Shown in pieces: positions 17,760-27,331 of a stretch of DNA of 64,000 nt. This stretch comes from Schlesneria paludicola DSM 18645. GTDB taxonomy: Bacteria; Planctomycetota; Planctomycetia; Planctomycetales; Planctomycetaceae. Under the pieces are notes generated by a model that was given only the letters and a program-made list of their open reading frames with translations, made no database searches and had not been told where the DNA came from. Both the position numbers and the translations under genes were made by a program. Position 1 is the first letter of the stretch. Every line of letters begins with the position of its first letter. The stretch is from positions 186,353 through 250,352 of the forward strand of contig NZ_JH636437.1 in the NCBI RefSeq assembly GCF_000255655.1, given 5' to 3'.

Positions 17760-19037
17760 CTACTCGAGCCTGCACCAGATCGTCTTCAGATACTCGGATT
17801 CTGGGCAGGTTGTCGCGATCGGATGATCTGGTGCAGCACCGCCCTTGGCGAAGATCTGGCAACGACGACCGACCTCAGGAGCGGCACAGACGATCTTTGT
17901 GAACTCGGCCATGTCGAGCAGGCCCGAGCAACTGCAGGTCAGCAGGATCCCGCCCGGATTGACCAGTTGCATCGCCAAACGATTCAGGTCGAAGTACTTA
18001 TGACGGCCTTCTTCCGTTTCCATCCGGCCACGAATCAGTTTAGGCGGATCAAGAACGACGACGTCGAAGCGGCGTTTATTCCGCAACATGTCGCGCATGT
18101 ATCCGAAGACTTCCGCCTGCACAAAATTGATCTTCACCTGATTCTGCTGAGCGTTCTCTCGTGCGAGGGCGACGGTGTCTTCATCCAATTCGACACCTGT
18201 CACTTCCGACGCCTGCCCCAACCGTTTTGCCTGCAACGAAAAGCCGCCGGTATAGCAGCACAGGTCTAACACCGTTTTGCCGCGGCAAAATTCGGCGAGC
18301 TGTTTTCGATTGTCACGCTGGTCGCAATAGAAGCCGGTCTTATTTCCCCCGGCAAAGTGCACGCGGAACTTTGTGCCATGTTCCTGGATTGTCAGCTTGA
18401 TCGGAACCTCGGCAGATCCGTACGGAGCGGCCGTGAACCCTTCGTGCTCCTGCGACATCGGTGCCACGCGCAGGACGCCGTGCTTGGTTCCAAGCAGTGG
18501 CTCAAGTTGAGCGATAATCGCCTCGGCACGCTGATACATCCCCAGTGAATAGCATTCGGCGACCAGAACGTCTCCGAACCGATCGATGACCAGCCCGGGC
18601 AGTCCGTCGGCTTCTGCGTGAATCACGCGATAGGCCTGGCTCACTTCGTCCAGTCGCAAGGTTTCACGTCGCAGGGCGACGGCTTCGGCCAGCCGTTCGC
18701 TCCACCATGCTTCGTCCGGACGATGTTGCCCCGTGCGCAGGACGCGCACGGCGATTTCGGCTTCGGGATTGAAGAGGCCGTGCCCCAGCGTTCCCCCTGA
18801 AGAACTGACCAGTTCGACCAGATCGCCAGGTTGAGCATCGCGGGAAATCTGTCCCAGTCGTTTGCGAAAGACGAACGGGTGCCATAGGGCCCCACCCATA
18901 TTCACTTCGACTTTCGGCAACGGTCGCTTGTCCTCAGGACAAAGGGGTCGTTGCTCGAGCAAATCCCGTTGAATGGGAGCGGGTCGGCGGTTGGTTTCAA
19001 AACGACGGGGGGGCGGAGAGTAAGGCTTGCGAGTCAT
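17760..19037 (-). CDS. Class I rRNA large-subunit methyltransferase (RlmI-like)
   Basis: A 425-residue protein with an N-terminal PUA domain (about 40-115) and a Rossmann methyltransferase domain. The motifs are NKTGFYCDQRDNR at 232-244, DLCCYTGGF at 258-266 and DPPK at 330-333. This layout is that of RlmI/RlmK, 23S rRNA m5C methyltransferases, and a later SCSC segment would hold the catalytic cysteine region. I placed the start at ATG 19037; the in-frame start 11 codons upstream gives a leader with no family similarity. The first 45 residues are basic and Pro/Arg-rich, consistent with RNA contact. Single gene, convergent with acpS. Confidence 0.85.
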   Translation of the reverse strand: MTRKPYSPPPRRFETNRRPAPIQRDLLEQRPLCPEDKRPLPKVEVNMGGALWHPFVFRKRLGQISRDAQPGDLVELVSSSGGTLGHGLFNPEAEIAVRVLRTGQHRPDEAWWSERLAEAVALRRETLRLDEVSQAYRVIHAEADGLPGLVIDRFGDVLVAECYSLGMYQRAEAIIAQLEPLLGTKHGVLRVAPMSQEHEGFTAAPYGSAEVPIKLTIQEHGTKFRVHFAGGNKTGFYCDQRDNRKQLAEFCRGKTVLDLCCYTGGFSLQAKRLGQASEVTGVELDEDTVALARENAQQNQVKINFVQAEVFGYMRDMLRNKRRFDVVVLDPPKLIRGRMETEEGRHKYFDLNRLAMQLVNPGGILLTCSCSGLLDMAEFTKIVCAAPEVGRRCQIFAKGGAAPDHPIATTCPESEYLKTIWCRLE

Positions 19038-19266
19038 CCCCCCATCGTAATGGACCCCGGAACCGCTCACAACATGTCGCTTCGGAAGTTCCTGATTTCC
19101 GTGGTCGGCGGAGACTCGTCAGATTCGCTCGGATTGCGTACTGTTTTTGTTCTATCGCGAGAATGACCAAGCCAGAATTTTTTTGCCGAAGCCTGGCTCT
19201 GCCCGTTTCGCCACAATCCGCGCTTGCGTCGTCGTTCGGCTTGAATGAACTGAAGAGAGTGTGTTG

Positions 19267-20388
19267 ATGAAGATTTCACGCGTCGAATCGATTCCTGTGC
19301 GCATTCCGCTGAAGCCCGAACGCCGTATGATTTCGGCCCTGGGCCGCCAGGACGTTTCCGATTTTCTGCTAGTTCGCGTGATCGCCGACAACGGTGTGGA
19401 AGGCTGGGGCGAGGCCACCGTGACACCGCGGTGGAGCGGTGAAACGTGTCGCGGCGCCCAGGCGATCGTCGACACCGTGCTCGGTCCCGCCGTCATCGGC
19501 TGTTCCGTCAACGACATTGTCGAACTCGACCGACGGCTCGATGCGGTCGCGGTCGGAAATTGGTTCGCCAAATCCGCCATTGAAATGGCGTGCTGGGACA
19601 TCCAAGGAAAAGCGGCAGGAAAGCCCGTCTACGAACTACTCGGCGGCGCCTGCCGCCCGCTCACCATCCGCAGCCGATTCTCGCTAGGGGCCTATGATCG
19701 AGAGCGTGCCCGTCGCCGTGCCGGGGAACTGGTCGCCGCCGGCTTCACCACCATCAAGGTGAAAGTTGGTGTGAATCCGGTCGAGGATGTCGAGCGTGTC
19801 CGAATCGTCCGCGAAACGATCGGCCCCAACATCGCGTTGACCATTGACGCGAATGGCGGCTGGGATATCGAAACGGCGATCCGCTGCATCGGTGAACTGA
19901 AGGACTGCAATCTGGCACTGATTGAACAACCCATTCCGGCCGGAGACTATACAGGTCTGCGCCGCGTTAAAGTGGAAACCGGCGCGACGATTCTGGCGGA
20001 TGAAAGCTGCTTTGACCTCGTCAATGCCCAGGAACTGATTCAACATCACTGTTGCGATGCAATCAGTTTGTATCCGGGGAAGAATGGCGGCATTCGCAAA
20101 TCGGTTGAGATCGCCAAGCTGGCAGAACGCCATGGAATCGCCTGTTCGATCGGTTCGAACCTCGAATGGGATCTAGGAACCGCCGCAATGGCGCACTTCA
20201 TCGTGTCGACGCCGAACATGAAAATCGACCTGTACCCCGGCGACGTGCTAGGTCCCGACTATCACGAGGTCCGGATCGCACGCCAGCCCATCTTCATCGA
20301 AGGCCCGTTTACGACGATCACGGATCGACCGGGACTTGGCGTCGAAGTCGACCTGGATGTCGTCAACCAGCACCGCATCGTCTGGTGA
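19267..20388 (+). CDS. Mandelate racemase/muconate lactonizing enzyme family protein
   Basis: A 373-residue enolase-superfamily enzyme of the muconate-lactonizing subgroup. The catalytic lysines are Lys164 and Lys166 in TIKVKVG. Metal ligands are Asp194 (DANG), Glu220 (EQP) and Asp245/Glu246 (ADES), and the second-side base is Lys272 in YPGKNGG. All are present, so it should be active in abstracting a proton alpha to a carboxylate. The substrate (a sugar acid, a muconate or an N-acyl amino acid) cannot be told from sequence. ATG 19267 has a GAGAG-rich stretch upstream; GTG 19261 is an alternative. It stands alone. Confidence 0.85.
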   Translation: MKISRVESIPVRIPLKPERRMISALGRQDVSDFLLVRVIADNGVEGWGEATVTPRWSGETCRGAQAIVDTVLGPAVIGCSVNDIVELDRRLDAVAVGNWFAKSAIEMACWDIQGKAAGKPVYELLGGACRPLTIRSRFSLGAYDRERARRRAGELVAAGFTTIKVKVGVNPVEDVERVRIVRETIGPNIALTIDANGGWDIETAIRCIGELKDCNLALIEQPIPAGDYTGLRRVKVETGATILADESCFDLVNAQELIQHHCCDAISLYPGKNGGIRKSVEIAKLAERHGIACSIGSNLEWDLGTAAMAHFIVSTPNMKIDLYPGDVLGPDYHEVRIARQPIFIEGPFTTITDRPGLGVEVDLDVVNQHRIVW

Positions 20389-20426
20389 ATCCGCTCGCGG
20401 AGCCAGTCCCCATTAGTCCAACTTTT

Positions 20427-20458
20427 CCTCGTTGCCAAGCGGAAGCTTGGTGACGAGG
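20427..20458. repeat. Family E palindrome (E1)
   Basis: A near-perfect inverted repeat, CTCGTTGCCAAGC against GCTTGGTGACGAG. It lies just 3' of the enolase-family gene and just after a GGAGCCAGTCCCC half-element of family D (20399-20411). Confidence 0.8.
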
Positions 20459-20496
20459 AAACCGATTGAGCCTAAATGAGGAGCACGCGATCCCGC

Positions 20497-21198
20497 TCAA
20501 CTCGCCGGCGCATAGGAATTCGGCATATCGCGGGGCAGAACGGTCGACGGCTGCGGAACGCCTTGCGGCACGGGCTGAGGAGCAAGCAGCGGCGCCGGCG
20601 CGATTTGCTGACGCGGGTTAGTACCGCGCTGGTCATAGCCTTGGTCCTGGTATTGGCCGCCCGTTCCCGCTCGACAATCACCGCGGCGCAAGTGGATCTC
20701 ATTGAAATCCGACACCCCGTAGTCACAACTGACACGCAACCCGGCGTCATATCCGGCAAACCAGTCGTCGACGTAGGGCCGTCCGGCACAAGAACGGTAG
20801 AACGCGTTCCAGTACTTCGGTGGAGGAACAACGGGTGGCGAGGGACGTTTGTTAAGCGCCACATCCTCAAACGCCGTGATAAATCCACATTTGAAATGAT
20901 GGGAAAGTGACTCGTCGCATTCGCTGCTGTACTGGCGGAATGCTCGGTACGCACTCAATTCGGCCGCATAGCGCGTGATATGAAAATCCCACCACGGCTC
21001 ATACTGGCTGGTCCAGGGACGATGCGGAATCGTTTCGCTGCAATCCCCATGTTCCCCGGCGAAGATGATTCCGCTCGGTGCGTGACTCTCCACGCTTGCT
21101 TTGGCTAGCGACGCTTGACGCGGAAGGGACATGCAAAAGTTGCAGCAACCCGACGCGAACATCAATGCGAAGCAGGCGAGAATCATCCGTGACATCAT
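20497..21198 (-). CDS. Putative lipoprotein of unknown function
   Basis: A 233-residue protein. It opens with a lipoprotein signal (ILACFALMFASGC, Cys18). The middle region has nine further cysteines and many aromatic residues (HRPWTSQYEPWWDFHITRY). A Gln/Pro-rich tail from about residue 190 looks unstructured. The GF-x-x-A-F-E and Y-x-x-G-F/Y-x-x-G-Y/A patterns recall short helical repeats seen in other planctomycete secreted proteins. I cannot assign a family. It probably sits on the outer face of a membrane. Downstream gene on the same strand: none within 300 bases. Confidence 0.7.
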   Translation of the reverse strand: MMSRMILACFALMFASGCCNFCMSLPRQASLAKASVESHAPSGIIFAGEHGDCSETIPHRPWTSQYEPWWDFHITRYAAELSAYRAFRQYSSECDESLSHHFKCGFITAFEDVALNKRPSPPVVPPPKYWNAFYRSCAGRPYVDDWFAGYDAGLRVSCDYGVSDFNEIHLRRGDCRAGTGGQYQDQGYDQRGTNPRQQIAPAPLLAPQPVPQGVPQPSTVLPRDMPNSYAPAS

Positions 21199-21520
21199 GG
21201 TCCGCCTCGTTTGAGCGACAAGCGTGATCGATTCAAACCCATTCCCTGAGTCAGAACACGCCTGTTGTCATATCGGAACCACTTGCACCAAGATCGACGC
21301 TTTCGCCTCAAATGCCAGACAGACCATGTGTAGCGAACAGTACTAATGAAACGATCACAGCAACTCGCGAGACTGAACTGGAACAACCCGAATGATTCAA
21401 GTTTCCAGAGCTGCGATGACACTTAAAGGAAACGCCATGAACGATTTTTGCCAAGCTTCTCGACGCGAACAACAAGGTCCAACTGTTTGATCGTATGCCA
21501 ATTGGAAGCCTCTTCCGTAA
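21199..21520. other. Non-coding gap
   Basis: 322 bases between two minus-strand genes. Short open frames occur on the minus strand (to 75 codons) but have no ribosome binding site, no hydrophobic or motif pattern and no recognisable relatives. No repeats or obvious terminator seen. Confidence 0.5.
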
Positions 21521-22351
21521 TCACTTCGGCAACTTCCGCAATAACTGCCGGGCCCGGCTCTTCCAGCGGCCAAATTTGCGGGCGATTGCGATGGGGCTGG
21601 CATGAATATCCTGCAGCATCGCCTGAAGGTGCTGGCGTGCGGCGTCGGTATCCCCCTGGTCGGCGCACAACTTTGCCAGCATGTACACCCCTTCAGGATG
21701 CCGCCAGCGACGGACATGCCGCTCCAGATGCGTGCGGGCCGCAGGAAAATCTCCAAGCTCGTTCAATGCCCGGCCGTAAGCGAGAGACACGTCGCCAAAC
21801 TTGTATTGAGGATCTTTCTCGAGCACTCGCTGGGTCAATGAACGTACGTCCTCAAAACGCTTCTGACTGACGGCCACCTGGGCCGCTCCCCACAGCGCGG
21901 GCAAATTCACAGCGTCTTTTGCCAGGGCACTGTCGTACGCCTGACGAGCCTGATCGAGCATTCCAACTTCACGCAGCGCGTCGCCCCACTGCACAAACTG
22001 GTGTGCATTCCCAATCTGCTGTGCCGCAATCTCTTTCCGCATCAATTCGCGACCGCGAGTCCATCGCCGTAAAAATGCCGGAGTGGGAAACTCTTTCGAG
22101 GGGATATACCGCAAGAAGAAATAGGCAATCGGTCCGATCGGCTGGGCAATGATCAGAATCCAGATCCAGAATTGCCGATCGGGCTCGGTCCGATAGCAGT
22201 GAATCAGCATCCAGATCCAGAACGCGAAATAGGGAAATGTCAGCAGCGAAAAGAAGACCTGGCAGAGCATCAGAACCCAAAGGTCCCCCCCATCCAACTG
22301 GAAATCGGGATGCTCCTGAAACTGATCTGCCAACTCTGCCAGCAACCACAT
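21521..22351 (-). CDS. Membrane-anchored TPR protein
   Basis: A 276-residue protein. Two membrane spans lie near residues 27-50 and 62-82, in an arrangement resembling the phospholipase-D-nuclease N-terminal (PLDc_N) module (FWIWMLIHCYR, FWIWILIIAQPIGPIAYFFLR). From about 110 on, tetratricopeptide-like helix pairs follow (QFVQWGDALREVGMLDQARQ, ALWGAAQVAVSQKRFEDV, AYGRALNELGDFPAARTHLE, AKLCADQGDTDAARQHL). The TPR part should be a cytoplasmic or periplasmic protein-binding scaffold. No enzymatic motif. Partners are unknown and neighbours give no clue. Confidence 0.75.
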   Translation of the reverse strand: MWLLAELADQFQEHPDFQLDGGDLWVLMLCQVFFSLLTFPYFAFWIWMLIHCYRTEPDRQFWIWILIIAQPIGPIAYFFLRYIPSKEFPTPAFLRRWTRGRELMRKEIAAQQIGNAHQFVQWGDALREVGMLDQARQAYDSALAKDAVNLPALWGAAQVAVSQKRFEDVRSLTQRVLEKDPQYKFGDVSLAYGRALNELGDFPAARTHLERHVRRWRHPEGVYMLAKLCADQGDTDAARQHLQAMLQDIHASPIAIARKFGRWKSRARQLLRKLPK

Positions 22352-22815
22352 CAGGCAATGTCCTCAATCAAGCTTGAAGTGCCGATGACGGCGAATTCCT
22401 TGGGAGGCGTAAGGCAATCAGATTATCAATCCGCCAGTGGAATCTCGACAACTCACACGCCGGAAATTGGGAGCCACAAGCAATTCGATCAGATTCACAA
22501 TACGTTCACATCACATGAGGCTTGCGAACAGGTCGGGCCGCCGGGCTCCGTGGCATTCCGACGAACAGACGGTCATTCCTGCGGTCGAAAGTGCGGTCAT
22601 CTCGCTCAGTCGGTACAATCCAACTTCCGTAGATCGAGTCTCAATGCCGTAACCGTCCTCAGGCCAGGGACTGGCACATTTTCCAGTGGTAAAAGAAGGA
22701 TGACCCTAGTCGATGCACTGTGGATTCCCATTGAACCGGGAAAATTTGCCTGTCCCCTCTCTTCGGGCTGTGAACGGTGATCTCAATGCCTCCTGTTCAA
22801 ATGAAGGTGATGCCA
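22352..22815. other. Gap with a family B repeat
   Basis: 464 bases between divergent genes. The first 300 bases hold no gene or repeat that I recognise. A family B element lies at 22667-22779, directly upstream of the DUF1080 gene. Confidence 0.6.
22667..22779. repeat. Family B MITE-like repeat, copy B2
   Basis: Contains the family core: GGGACTGGC and CATTTTCC at the left, a CTAGTCGATGC block, GAACCGGGAAAATTTGCC, then CCCCTCTCTTCGGGC and GTGAACGGT at the right. Its right end is 37 bases before the start of the DUF1080 gene, so it could carry or disturb promoter signals. Confidence 0.8.
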
Positions 22816-23493
22816 ATGTCTCGTCGGATTTCTGTGCTCGTCGCGTTGATGGTTGCCACAATGAGCACATGCTCACTAAAGGCCGCAGAAGCACCATTCA
22901 CACCCGACCCCGGTTTCGTGTCGCTCTTCGATGGCAAGACGCTGAAAGGTTGGAAGGGCCCCGAAGCAGGTTTCGCTGTGGAAAACGGAGATCTGGTCTC
23001 CGTGAAGGGCGGCAAGGGGAATTTGCTGACCGAGAAGGAATACGAAAACTTTACGATCAAATTCGAGTTCAAACTGACACCCGGTGCGAACAACGGATTG
23101 GGTATCCGAACCCCGCTGATGACCGAGGGAAGTCTGCATTTACTTGGTACCGAACTGCAGATTCTTGACGACACTGCGGACCAGTACAAGGAGTTAAAAC
23201 CCTATCAATATCACGGCTCGGTCTACGGAATCGTGCCTGCCAAACGAGGTTCTCTGAAGCCGCTCGGCGAATGGAATCAGCAGGAAGTCACATTTCAGGG
23301 CCGCAAAATCAAGATCGTGGTCAACGGTCAGATCATTGTAGATGCCGACCTCGACGAAGCCACCAAATCGGGCACGCTGGACGGACAAGAACACCCGGGA
23401 CTCGCGCGTGTCAAAGGTCACGTTGGATTTCTCGGACACGGCGACCGCGTTGATTTTCGCCGGATTCAGATCAAGGAATTTCCAACGAAGTAG
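22816..23493 (+). CDS. Secreted DUF1080 (3-keto-disaccharide hydrolase-like) protein
   Basis: A 225-residue protein with a signal peptide (about 1-24, ending in SLKAAEA) and one DUF1080 domain, a concanavalin-like beta sandwich. Family hallmarks are FVSLFDGKTLKGWKG near the start, FTIKFEFKLTPGANNGLGIR in the middle, and the closing FRRIQIKEF. DUF1080 domains are very abundant in planctomycetes, and one branch hydrolyses 3-keto-glycosides. ATG 22816 has AAGGTGA upstream; the in-frame starts at 22795 and 22801 are possible. It is followed after 53 bases by a PQQ-propeller protein on the same strand, so they may be co-transcribed and work outside the cytoplasm. Confidence 0.85.
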   Translation: MSRRISVLVALMVATMSTCSLKAAEAPFTPDPGFVSLFDGKTLKGWKGPEAGFAVENGDLVSVKGGKGNLLTEKEYENFTIKFEFKLTPGANNGLGIRTPLMTEGSLHLLGTELQILDDTADQYKELKPYQYHGSVYGIVPAKRGSLKPLGEWNQQEVTFQGRKIKIVVNGQIIVDADLDEATKSGTLDGQEHPGLARVKGHVGFLGHGDRVDFRRIQIKEFPTK

Positions 23494-23546
23494 TCGCCAC
23501 GAACGTCGATGTTGCCCCGTGATTTCACATATCAAGGACTGATTTC

Positions 23547-24788
23547 ATGCACTGTCGTTCATTTGCCGCGATCGCGTTGCTGGCCACCGTTCTGCCCATA
23601 CACGGCGCGGTCGCTGGCGATTGGCCTCAGATCATGGGGCCGCATCGCAACGGAATCACGAATAACGAGCGATTGGCCGAACAGTGGCCGAAATCCGGCC
23701 CCCCAAAACTGTGGGAAGCAAAGATCGGATCGGGCTTCGCTGGTGTCGCGGTTTCGGGTGACAAGGTCGTCTTGTTTCACCGTGAGGGTGATGACGACAA
23801 GTTGACCGCATTCAACCGCGAAACGGGCGAACGCGTTTGGACGGCCAAATTCCCATCCACCTTCCAACCTCAGATTGTTGAAGACGACGGGCCGCGAGCC
23901 GTCCCGACCATTCAGGGTGACGCGGTCTATGCCTACTCGGCACAAGGGAAGTTGTATTGTGTCGAACTGCAGTCTGGCACAGAACGCTGGCAACGAAACA
24001 CCCATCAAGACTTCCGTGCGGATGGGGGCTATTTCGGAGCGGGTTCGGCACCTGTCGTCGAAGGATCACTCGTCATCGTCAATGTGGGTGGCGATAAAAT
24101 GAAGGCAGGAATCGTCGCATTTGACACCGCCACGGGCAAAACGGTGTGGTCGGCCGGCAATGATCAAGCCAGCTACGCAGCGCCGATTGTCACGACCATT
24201 AGTGAGACCCGCCATCTACTCTGTGTCACTCGGCTGAACTTTGTGTCGCTCGATCCACTCACCGGAAAAGAACACTTTCGCACCCCTTTTGGTCAACGCG
24301 GGCCCACCGTGAACGCCGCAATCCCAGTCGTCATGGGCAACCATGCGCTCCTGACCGCCAGCTACGGAATCGGAGCCGAATGGCTTGAACTCGGTGTCGA
24401 CAAGGTCAACGTCGCCTGGGAAGACACCCTTCTGTCCAGCCAGTACACAACTCCCATTATTCATGATGGAGCGGTGTATGGCATTGATGGCCGCCAGGAC
24501 AGCGGGGCTCCAAGCACGCTCAAATGTTTTGATCCGGAAACGAAAAAAGTGCACTGGTCAAAACCCGGCCTGAAGTACTCCACGCTCATCGCCGCGGGCC
24601 CCGTACTGCTCATGATGCAAACAGATGGCGTTCTCAAAATGGCCCGACTGACAACCGACGGCTACGAACAACTCGGCTCAGCATCACTGTTGACAGGGAC
24701 AACCCGTGCCTTGCCAGCCCTGGCCGATGGCCGATTTTACGTTCGAAACGAAAAAAACCTGATTTGCGTGGATCTCGCCGCACACTAA
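23547..24788 (+). CDS. Secreted PQQ-like beta-propeller protein
   Basis: A 413-residue protein with a signal peptide (about 1-23, ending AVAGDW). Repeated propeller blades of the pyrrolo-quinoline-quinone type are visible as LTAFNRETGERVWTAKF, LYCVELQSGTERWQ, IVAFDTATGKTVWSA and LKCFDPETKKVHWS. The D-W-P-Q-x-x-G-P-x-R-N-G opening is shared with many planctomycete outer proteins. Nothing shows whether it binds PQQ; most relatives are thought to be structural or binding propellers. Gene order suggests a shared transcript with the upstream DUF1080 protein. Confidence 0.85.
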   Translation: MHCRSFAAIALLATVLPIHGAVAGDWPQIMGPHRNGITNNERLAEQWPKSGPPKLWEAKIGSGFAGVAVSGDKVVLFHREGDDDKLTAFNRETGERVWTAKFPSTFQPQIVEDDGPRAVPTIQGDAVYAYSAQGKLYCVELQSGTERWQRNTHQDFRADGGYFGAGSAPVVEGSLVIVNVGGDKMKAGIVAFDTATGKTVWSAGNDQASYAAPIVTTISETRHLLCVTRLNFVSLDPLTGKEHFRTPFGQRGPTVNAAIPVVMGNHALLTASYGIGAEWLELGVDKVNVAWEDTLLSSQYTTPIIHDGAVYGIDGRQDSGAPSTLKCFDPETKKVHWSKPGLKYSTLIAAGPVLLMMQTDGVLKMARLTTDGYEQLGSASLLTGTTRALPALADGRFYVRNEKNLICVDLAAH

Positions 24789-24867
24789 CACCGTGACGCG
24801 GCGATCTTGCGAATCGCGGTCGAGCCCGTCACGCTCTCCGTCCACGGCCTTCATTGGAGTCACAAAG

Positions 24868-26076
24868 ATGCGATTCGCGGTTCTCTGTGACGACCCGACC
24901 GCCCGACCGCTCGTTGAAGCCCTTGATTCCCGCATCGACGGCCATCAATTGCGGTATGTGGTTCAGTTGGGACCAAAAACTTCTCAGCCGCATCAAGGTC
25001 TCAAGTCCGCCACCATCGTGTCGCGTTGGGAAGATCTTTTGGCCGCAAATGACGTTGATGTTGTCCTGGCTGGTGGGAACACCGAGCAGATGTTCGAAGG
25101 TGTCAAACAGTTGGCGACCGCGGGCATCCCCATTCTTTTTGTTCCACACGCGAGCCAGGGTTCGACGTTCATCTATGAACTCAGCCTGATTCGTGACGAC
25201 AATCATGTCGCCCTGATTCCATTTTTGTGGCACCGATTTGACGCTGCTGCACAACATCTCAAACAACTACTTCGCGACGGTGCCTTGGGAACCATCCAGT
25301 TCCTACAACTGGAACGCAGTGTTTCGCAATCCCCTTCGAGTTCTCCGATCGCACAAGCGGCAGTTGATCTCGAACTGTTGCCCGATGCGGATCTCTTACG
25401 CTGGCTTGTCGGTGACTACAATCAGATCACAGCTCTGCGAACAGCGGCCACGGATCAGGGCGTCATGATGGCACGTGTCGTTCTGTCGGGACGATCGTTG
25501 CCAGAAGCGAATTGGGTCATCGCCCCTGCGGTGCGACCAGCAGAATGGAAACTGACCGTTCACGGGGAACGTGGAACGGCGCTGCTGTCCCGCGCGGACG
25601 GAGCCACCTCGTTTGTCTGCGATTTTGACGGACAACACGTCGAAGGCCATTCCCACACCACAGCCAGCGGCTTGCTCACGGCGATGGAATCTCTGATTCA
25701 ACGCCGCGATCCCAGCACGACGGCGGCGGCGGACGACCCATGGGGTGATCTCGTGCAGTGCTTTGAAACCGTCGACGCCACCCACCGTTCCGTCCGCCGC
25801 AAGCGTACAATTGAACTGCATTTCGAACCGATGTCGGAACGCGCGATCTTTAAAACTCAAATGACGGCGATTGGTTGTGGATTGTTGGTCGCCACGTTTC
25901 TGCTGACTCTTTGTTACCTCGGCATCGCCAGCGTGGTCCCGCTGCCCCGGGGCATCCTGATTGCACTCCGCGCCCTCGTCTTCGCCCCTTTGGTCATCTT
26001 CCTCGCCGCACAAATTCTGCTGCCTCTGACACGCCCTTCATCAAACGACCATCCCACCCCACAACCAAAGGTTTGA
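24868..26076 (+). CDS. Gfo/Idh/MocA-like oxidoreductase with C-terminal membrane spans
   Basis: A 402-residue protein. Residues about 1-120 form a nucleotide-binding fold like the Gfo/Idh/MocA sugar dehydrogenases (VVLAGGNTEQMFEGVKQLATAGIPILFVPH is equivalent to the CEKP region, but the Lys-Pro pair is replaced by PH). The rest resembles the alpha/beta second domain. Two hydrophobic spans close the protein (GLLVATFLLTLCYLGIASVV and IALRALVFAPLVIFLAAQIL), which is unusual. I chose ATG 24868 with GGAG 11 bases upstream. The changed active-site pair makes a catalytic role doubtful. The next feature is a family A hairpin. Confidence 0.65.
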   Translation: MRFAVLCDDPTARPLVEALDSRIDGHQLRYVVQLGPKTSQPHQGLKSATIVSRWEDLLAANDVDVVLAGGNTEQMFEGVKQLATAGIPILFVPHASQGSTFIYELSLIRDDNHVALIPFLWHRFDAAAQHLKQLLRDGALGTIQFLQLERSVSQSPSSSPIAQAAVDLELLPDADLLRWLVGDYNQITALRTAATDQGVMMARVVLSGRSLPEANWVIAPAVRPAEWKLTVHGERGTALLSRADGATSFVCDFDGQHVEGHSHTTASGLLTAMESLIQRRDPSTTAAADDPWGDLVQCFETVDATHRSVRRKRTIELHFEPMSERAIFKTQMTAIGCGLLVATFLLTLCYLGIASVVPLPRGILIALRALVFAPLVIFLAAQILLPLTRPSSNDHPTPQPKV

Positions 26077-26433
26077 CGGCCTTTCCCTTGAAATTCTTCT
26101 CTGTGTCTCCCCTTTCTCCGCTGGGTCCACGTGTATGCGTTGCGTACGTCGGGGACACAAGGGTGGTGAGGGAGACACCGAGGCACGGAGACACAGAGAA
26201 ATGCGACTTCACAGATGGGCGACGGTCTGTATTCGTCAAGCGATCTCGGCGACGTAACCTCAAACAAGCTAATAAAATTGCAACAATGTCAGACTCCCAA
26301 TTGACACCTCTTCATGAACGAAATATAGAAACGGTATCAGCTTGAGATCCGAGGTTGGGTTCAGTCGTGCTCCTGTTCCAAACTCCGATCCCGCGCTGGA
26401 TTCACCTCCCAACCATTCGCGCCGGGTAATCGC
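26077..26433. other. Gap holding family A copy A3
   Basis: 357 bases between two plus-strand genes. A family A hairpin covers 26097-26200; the rest has no gene. The second half is AT-richer than its surroundings (ACCTCAAACAAGCTAATAAA near 26257) and may hold the promoter of rnc, but no clean -35/-10 pair is visible. Confidence 0.5.
26097..26200. repeat. Family A hairpin repeat, copy A3
   Basis: Arms TTCTCTGTGTCTCC and GGAGACACAGAGAA flank the conserved centre GCTGGGTCCACGTGTATGCG, followed by a GCGTAC that pairs imperfectly with GTATGC. It starts 21 bases after the stop codon of the upstream gene. Confidence 0.9.
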
Positions 26434-27183
26434 ATGTCCGAGACTCTTGGAACTTCGCGCCTTGAAGACACCCTGTCTGCCTGTGAACAGGCACTCGGTT
26501 ACCAGTTTCGTGACCGAACTCTGCTGAAGCGCTGCCTCACCCATTCCTCCATCGCCCGCACTCGGTTGGATTCAAATGAACGGCTCGAATTCCTGGGGGA
26601 CGCCATCCTGGGAACGATCGTCTGCGAACTGCTGTTCCTTCGATACCCAGAGAAGACAGAGGGAGATCTGACGCGAATCAAGTCGGTCGTCGTCAGCCGA
26701 ACGACCTGCGCGAAGCTCAGTACCGACTTGAAGCTGGGCGACTTCCTACAGCTCGGCAAAGGACTTTCCGAATTCGACAAGATCCCGCTTTCAATCCAGG
26801 CCGCCGTGTTTGAATCGATCGTGGCAGGCCTGTATCTGGACGGAGGCATGGACGTTGTACGCCCATTTCTGACGCGTTTGATCGAACCGGAAATTGATCG
26901 AACAGTCGAGTCGGCGCATGGACGAAACTACAAGAGCCTGCTGCAGCAGCTCGTTCAAAAAAACCAACGCGGCACGCCGCTTTATCAATTGCTCGATGAA
27001 TGTGGTCCGGACCATTCAAAGTGTTTCAAGATCGCGGCGGTGGTCGGAATCGACGCGTTTCCGCCCGCATGGGGTCCCAACAAGAAAGAAGCCGAACAAC
27101 GCGCGGCGGAAAATGCCTGGTGCCTGCTTCAGGGCGAGACGCCACCGTTTGATGCCGAAGATGGACCGTATCAGCTTCCTTGA
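26434..27183 (+). CDS. rnc: Ribonuclease III
   Basis: A 249-residue RNase III, which cuts double-stranded RNA such as rRNA precursors. The signature [10 protein letters not shown] is at 48-57, and the second catalytic acidic cluster lies near 125-135 ([13 protein letters not shown]). A double-stranded-RNA-binding domain covers about 165-235 ([30 protein letters not shown]). Length is slightly above the family norm because of a 15-residue N-terminal extension. The gene stands alone; relatives are often next to acpP or era, which is not so here. Confidence 0.95.
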   Translation: MSETLGTSRLEDTLSACEQALGYQFRDRTLLKRCLTHSSIARTRLDSNERLEFLGDAILGTIVCELLFLRYPEKTEGDLTRIKSVVVSRTTCAKLSTDLKLGDFLQLGKGLSEFDKIPLSIQAAVFESIVAGLYLDGGMDVVRPFLTRLIEPEIDRTVESAHGRNYKSLLQQLVQKNQRGTPLYQLLDECGPDHSKCFKIAAVVGIDAFPPAWGPNKKEAEQRAAENAWCLLQGETPPFDAEDGPYQLP

Positions 27184-27331
27184 TCGGCAATCCAGCTGGC
27201 CATGGATTCGATCGTTCCGGGCGAAACATGAACAGAACACGGCGACCACAATGTCGCCCATCTCGCGGAACGCGATATTTCACTTATTCACTTCTTGATC
27301 ACGGATTGTGATCGCTGCAGGAGATCAGTTT

